Shown in pieces: positions 61,656-64,000 of a stretch of DNA of 64,000 bases. The stretch is from Aquibacillus albus (GTDB taxonomy: Bacteria > Bacillota > Bacilli > Bacillales > Amphibacillaceae): NCBI RefSeq assembly GCF_016908325.1, contig NZ_JAFBDR010000011.1, positions 1 to 64,000 of the forward strand. The letters are read 5' to 3'. The translations under genes and the position numbers were made by a program. Position 1 is the stretch's first letter, and each line of letters starts with the position of its first letter. The notes under the pieces were generated by a model. That model was given only the letters and a program-made list of their open reading frames with translations. It was not told the DNA's origin and ran no database searches.

Positions 61656-63014
61656 ATGACAAAATATTTACTACGAAATACAGCTCTAGATATTTTGGTC
61701 CGAATAGATGAAGGCGGAGGATTTAGTCACTTACTCATTGATCAAGCCATCAAGAAAAAAGGCTTAAATAGCAGGGATGAAGGATTGTTAACAGAAATTG
61801 TATACGGAACCTTACAACGAAAGCTAACATTAGAATACTTTCTTTCCCATTTTGTAGATAAGAAAAGGAAACTTGCACCTTGGGTTAATATGTTACTATA
61901 CATGTCTTTGTATCAAATGATCTATCTAGACAAAGTACCAGACCATGCAATTATTCATGAATCGGTGGAAATCTCAAAAAAAAGAGGGCATCGAGGTATA
62001 TCTGGGTTAGTGAACGGAATATTACGAAATGTCCAACGAAAAGGCGTTCCCAATGTGGACAAAATAGAAGACTCGGTAAAGCGGCTAAGTATAAAAACAA
62101 GTCATCCCACTTGGTTAACAAAGCGTTGGATGAATATGTACGGTATGGATATAACGGAGGCAATTTGTGAGACGAATTTAACACACAAGCCAATCAGTGT
62201 GCGAATCCAACCAATGAAAATAAATAAACGCGACGCAGTCACCCAGTTAGAGGATGAAGGGTTTGAGATAGAGGAATCTATTTTTTCAGATCAAGGTCTT
62301 GTTGTTAATAAAGGAAATATTTTGCATAGCACTCTGTTCAAAAATGGATACTTGACCATTCAAGATCAAAGCTCGATGTTGGTCGCTGAAATGATGGAAG
62401 TAGAAAAAGGAATGACTGTTTTAGACGCCTGCAGCGCTCCAGGTGGAAAGACTACGCATATTGCTGAGAAAATGTTAAACGAAGGCAATATTCATGCCTA
62501 TGACTTACACGATAAAAAAGCGAAACTAGTGAGCAAAAAAGCCTTGCAGTTAGATTTAACAATAATCGAGGCTAAGCAAGCAGATTCAAGGGAATTAAAT
62601 CATTACCATAAAAATGATACCTTCGATCGCATATTAATAGATGCACCTTGTTCAGGATTAGGTGTTTTACGTGGGAAGCCTGATATCAAATATAATAAAG
62701 CAGAGTCGGATATCGAAAAGTTAGCTTCTATTCAACTTGAATTGTTGGAAAAAATCTCTCCGTTATTAAAAGGTGATGGAAAGATCATTTATAGTACATG
62801 TACGATTGATAAAGCAGAAAATGAAAAAGTCGTCCAACAATTTCTTACTAATCATCCGGAATATCAGATTGATGAAGGATTTTTTGATGAATTACCAGAA
62901 GCACTAAGAAATTCTATTGGCGTTACCGAATGGGGTTTGCAGCTTTTCCCACATGAATTTAATACAGATGGATTTTTTCTTACAAGAATAACAAAACAAA
63001 TAGAAACGGAATGA
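61656..63014 (+). CDS. rsmB: 16S rRNA m5C967 methyltransferase RsmB
   Basis: The 452-residue enzyme has an N-terminal NusB-like RNA-binding domain (about residues 1-140) and a Rossmann methyltransferase domain. The SAM motif is DACSAPGGKTTH. The two catalytic cysteines are in DAPCSGLGVLRGKPDIKY and STCTIDKAENE. GGAGAG precedes ATG 61656, one base after fmt. The B. subtilis neighbour rlmN (yloN) is missing between rsmB and prpC. Confidence 0.95.
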   Translation: MTKYLLRNTALDILVRIDEGGGFSHLLIDQAIKKKGLNSRDEGLLTEIVYGTLQRKLTLEYFLSHFVDKKRKLAPWVNMLLYMSLYQMIYLDKVPDHAIIHESVEISKKRGHRGISGLVNGILRNVQRKGVPNVDKIEDSVKRLSIKTSHPTWLTKRWMNMYGMDITEAICETNLTHKPISVRIQPMKINKRDAVTQLEDEGFEIEESIFSDQGLVVNKGNILHSTLFKNGYLTIQDQSSMLVAEMMEVEKGMTVLDACSAPGGKTTHIAEKMLNEGNIHAYDLHDKKAKLVSKKALQLDLTIIEAKQADSRELNHYHKNDTFDRILIDAPCSGLGVLRGKPDIKYNKAESDIEKLASIQLELLEKISPLLKGDGKIIYSTCTIDKAENEKVVQQFLTNHPEYQIDEGFFDELPEALRNSIGVTEWGLQLFPHEFNTDGFFLTRITKQIETE

Positions 63015-63100
63015 AAATAAATCATTTTCGTTGTCTATTTGTAGAGGAGAAATAAAACTCTTGTCTTTTGTTACGAGTATAAGAGGAGCGGGGTGAGACA

Positions 63101-63874
63101 ATGAATGGCTACTTTTTAACAGATAAAGGTCAAGTAAGGGATCATAATGAGGATGATGGTGGGGTATTTCTTAATCAAGATAAACAAATGTTAGCGCTTA
63201 TCGCTGATGGGATGGGTGGACATAATGCAGGTGATATTGCAAGCAAAATGGTTATTCAAGAGTTGAGTGAAAAGTGGAAACAGACAACTACTTTTGACTC
63301 CCCAGGTGAAGCGGAGAGCTGGCTTTCAGAATCTATCTTGCATGTTAATAATGATGTATATGAATATGCCCAGGCACATGAAAATTGTGTTGGAATGGGA
63401 ACCACTATTGTAGCTGTTATCTGTTCGCCAGATTTTATAACAATTGGTCATATCGGAGATAGTAGATGTTATTTGTTTAATAATCAGGGATTTAACCAGA
63501 TTACAGAAGATCACTCGCTAGTAAATGAATTAGTTCGTGCTGGTCAAATATCGAGAGATGATGCAGAATACCATCCACGCAAGAATGTATTGTTAAAGGC
63601 ATTGGGAACAGAAAAGGATGTTCACGCTGATGTACAAACAATTGGATGGGAAAAAACGGATAAGTTGCTTTTATGTTCTGACGGTCTCTCGAATAAATTG
63701 GCTGAAGAAGAGTTACAACAGTTTATTAACAGTTCACAACCGATAGATGAGACAGCAAGAGAACTCATTGAACTGGCTAATGAACGAGGTGGGGAAGATA
63801 ATATTTCTTTAGCACTTATTCATTATCATCATACGATTGAAGATTCACAAAAGGAAGGTGAATCTACGTGCTAG
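63101..63874 (+). CDS. prpC: PP2C-type protein phosphatase PrpC
   Basis: The 257-residue Mn2+-dependent phosphatase reverses PrkC phosphorylation. Metal-binding aspartates are in [32 protein letters not shown] and the C-terminal [11 protein letters not shown] with [25 protein letters not shown] precedes ATG 63101. Its last 7 bp overlap prkC, so kinase and phosphatase are made together. Confidence 0.95.
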   Translation: MNGYFLTDKGQVRDHNEDDGGVFLNQDKQMLALIADGMGGHNAGDIASKMVIQELSEKWKQTTTFDSPGEAESWLSESILHVNNDVYEYAQAHENCVGMGTTIVAVICSPDFITIGHIGDSRCYLFNNQGFNQITEDHSLVNELVRAGQISRDDAEYHPRKNVLLKALGTEKDVHADVQTIGWEKTDKLLLCSDGLSNKLAEEELQQFINSSQPIDETARELIELANERGGEDNISLALIHYHHTIEDSQKEGESTC

Positions 63875-64000
63875 ATGGTCGACTACTAAATGAAAGATAC
63901 AAGATTAAGAAAGCCATTGGTGGCGGAGGGATGGCGAATGTATACCTAGCTAGAGACACCATACTAGAAAGAGATGTTGCAATAAAAGTTTTACGGTTAG
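63868..64000 (+). CDS. prkC: Serine/threonine protein kinase PrkC, N-terminal part
   Basis: Only the first 44 codons lie in the window. GTG 63868 has AAGGAAGGTG upstream and overlaps prpC. The visible part, from [15 protein letters not shown] through the glycine loop [10 protein letters not shown] to the ATP-binding Lys in DVAIKV, is the start of a Hanks-type kinase. PrkC normally continues with a membrane helix and PASTA repeats that sense muropeptides; those parts lie outside. Its neighbour after prpC strongly supports the call. Confidence 0.93.
   Translation, partial: MLDGRLLNERYKIKKAIGGGGMANVYLARDTILERDVAIKVLRL

Overview
The window reads as core chromosome of a low-GC, endospore-forming, Gram-positive rod of the family Bacillaceae. 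Supporting signs are AGGAGG-type ribosome binding sites, many TTG and GTG starts, the mother-cell and forespore genes gerR, spoVD, spoVE, spoIIGA, sigE and sigG, bacillithiol synthesis (bshC), a meso-DAP-type MurE, and gene order close to Bacillus subtilis ylbM to prkC. The repeat family at both ends resembles repeats I associate with halophilic or alkaliphilic Bacillaceae (Oceanobacillus/Virgibacillus-like); that placement is inference and no genus is claimed.

Layout. 1-95: end of a dispersed repeat. 210-6481: ylbM (tmcAL) on the minus strand, then ylbN-rpmF, gerR, panE with a small membrane gene, and bshC. 6853-25056: the division and cell wall (dcw) cluster mraZ-rsmH-ftsL-pbpB-spoVD-murE-murF-mraY-murD-spoVE-divIB-ylxW-ylxX-sbp-ftsA-ftsZ. 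25346-27996: spoIIGA-sigE-sigG. 28216-32346: ylmC-pgeF-ylmE-sepF-ylmG-ylmH-divIVA. 32350-35603: ileS behind an isoleucine T-box. 35876-37260: lspA-rluD. 37257-49065: the pyrimidine operon pyrR-pyrP-pyrB-pyrC-pyrAA-pyrAB-pyrK-pyrD-pyrF-pyrE with two PyrR attenuators. 49239-50963: rqcH on the minus strand. 51157-53805: a Ca2+-type P-ATPase. 53826-54525: terminator and two further repeat copies. 54722-64000: yloC-remA-gmk-rpoZ-coaBC-priA-fmt-rsmB-prpC and the first 44 codons of prkC.

How it works together. The dcw genes make lipid II precursors and build the Z-ring and divisome. SpoVD and SpoVE are sporulation counterparts of PBP2B and FtsW. SpoIIGA activates pro-sigma-E in the mother cell, and sigma-F/sigma-G control the forespore. 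SepF, YlmG and DivIVA serve Z-ring anchoring and pole or septum targeting. The pyr genes make UMP de novo and sense uridine nucleotides through PyrR.

Compared with my recollection of B. subtilis, murG and murB are not next to spoVE, murF is inserted after murE, and ylbP, ylmA, ylyA, def and rlmN are not at their usual positions here. I found no CRISPR array, prophage, intact insertion sequence, tRNA or rRNA gene, and no clearly new multi-gene system. The more interesting signals are regulatory and structural: a 10-bp-phased GTGG operator before mraZ, a hairpin covering the probable spoVE ribosome binding site, long-spacer promoter architecture before spoIIGA, a nested repeat, a short non-canonical pyrP-pyrB leader, and a Glu in place of the Asp expected in the RqcH Asp-Arg pair.
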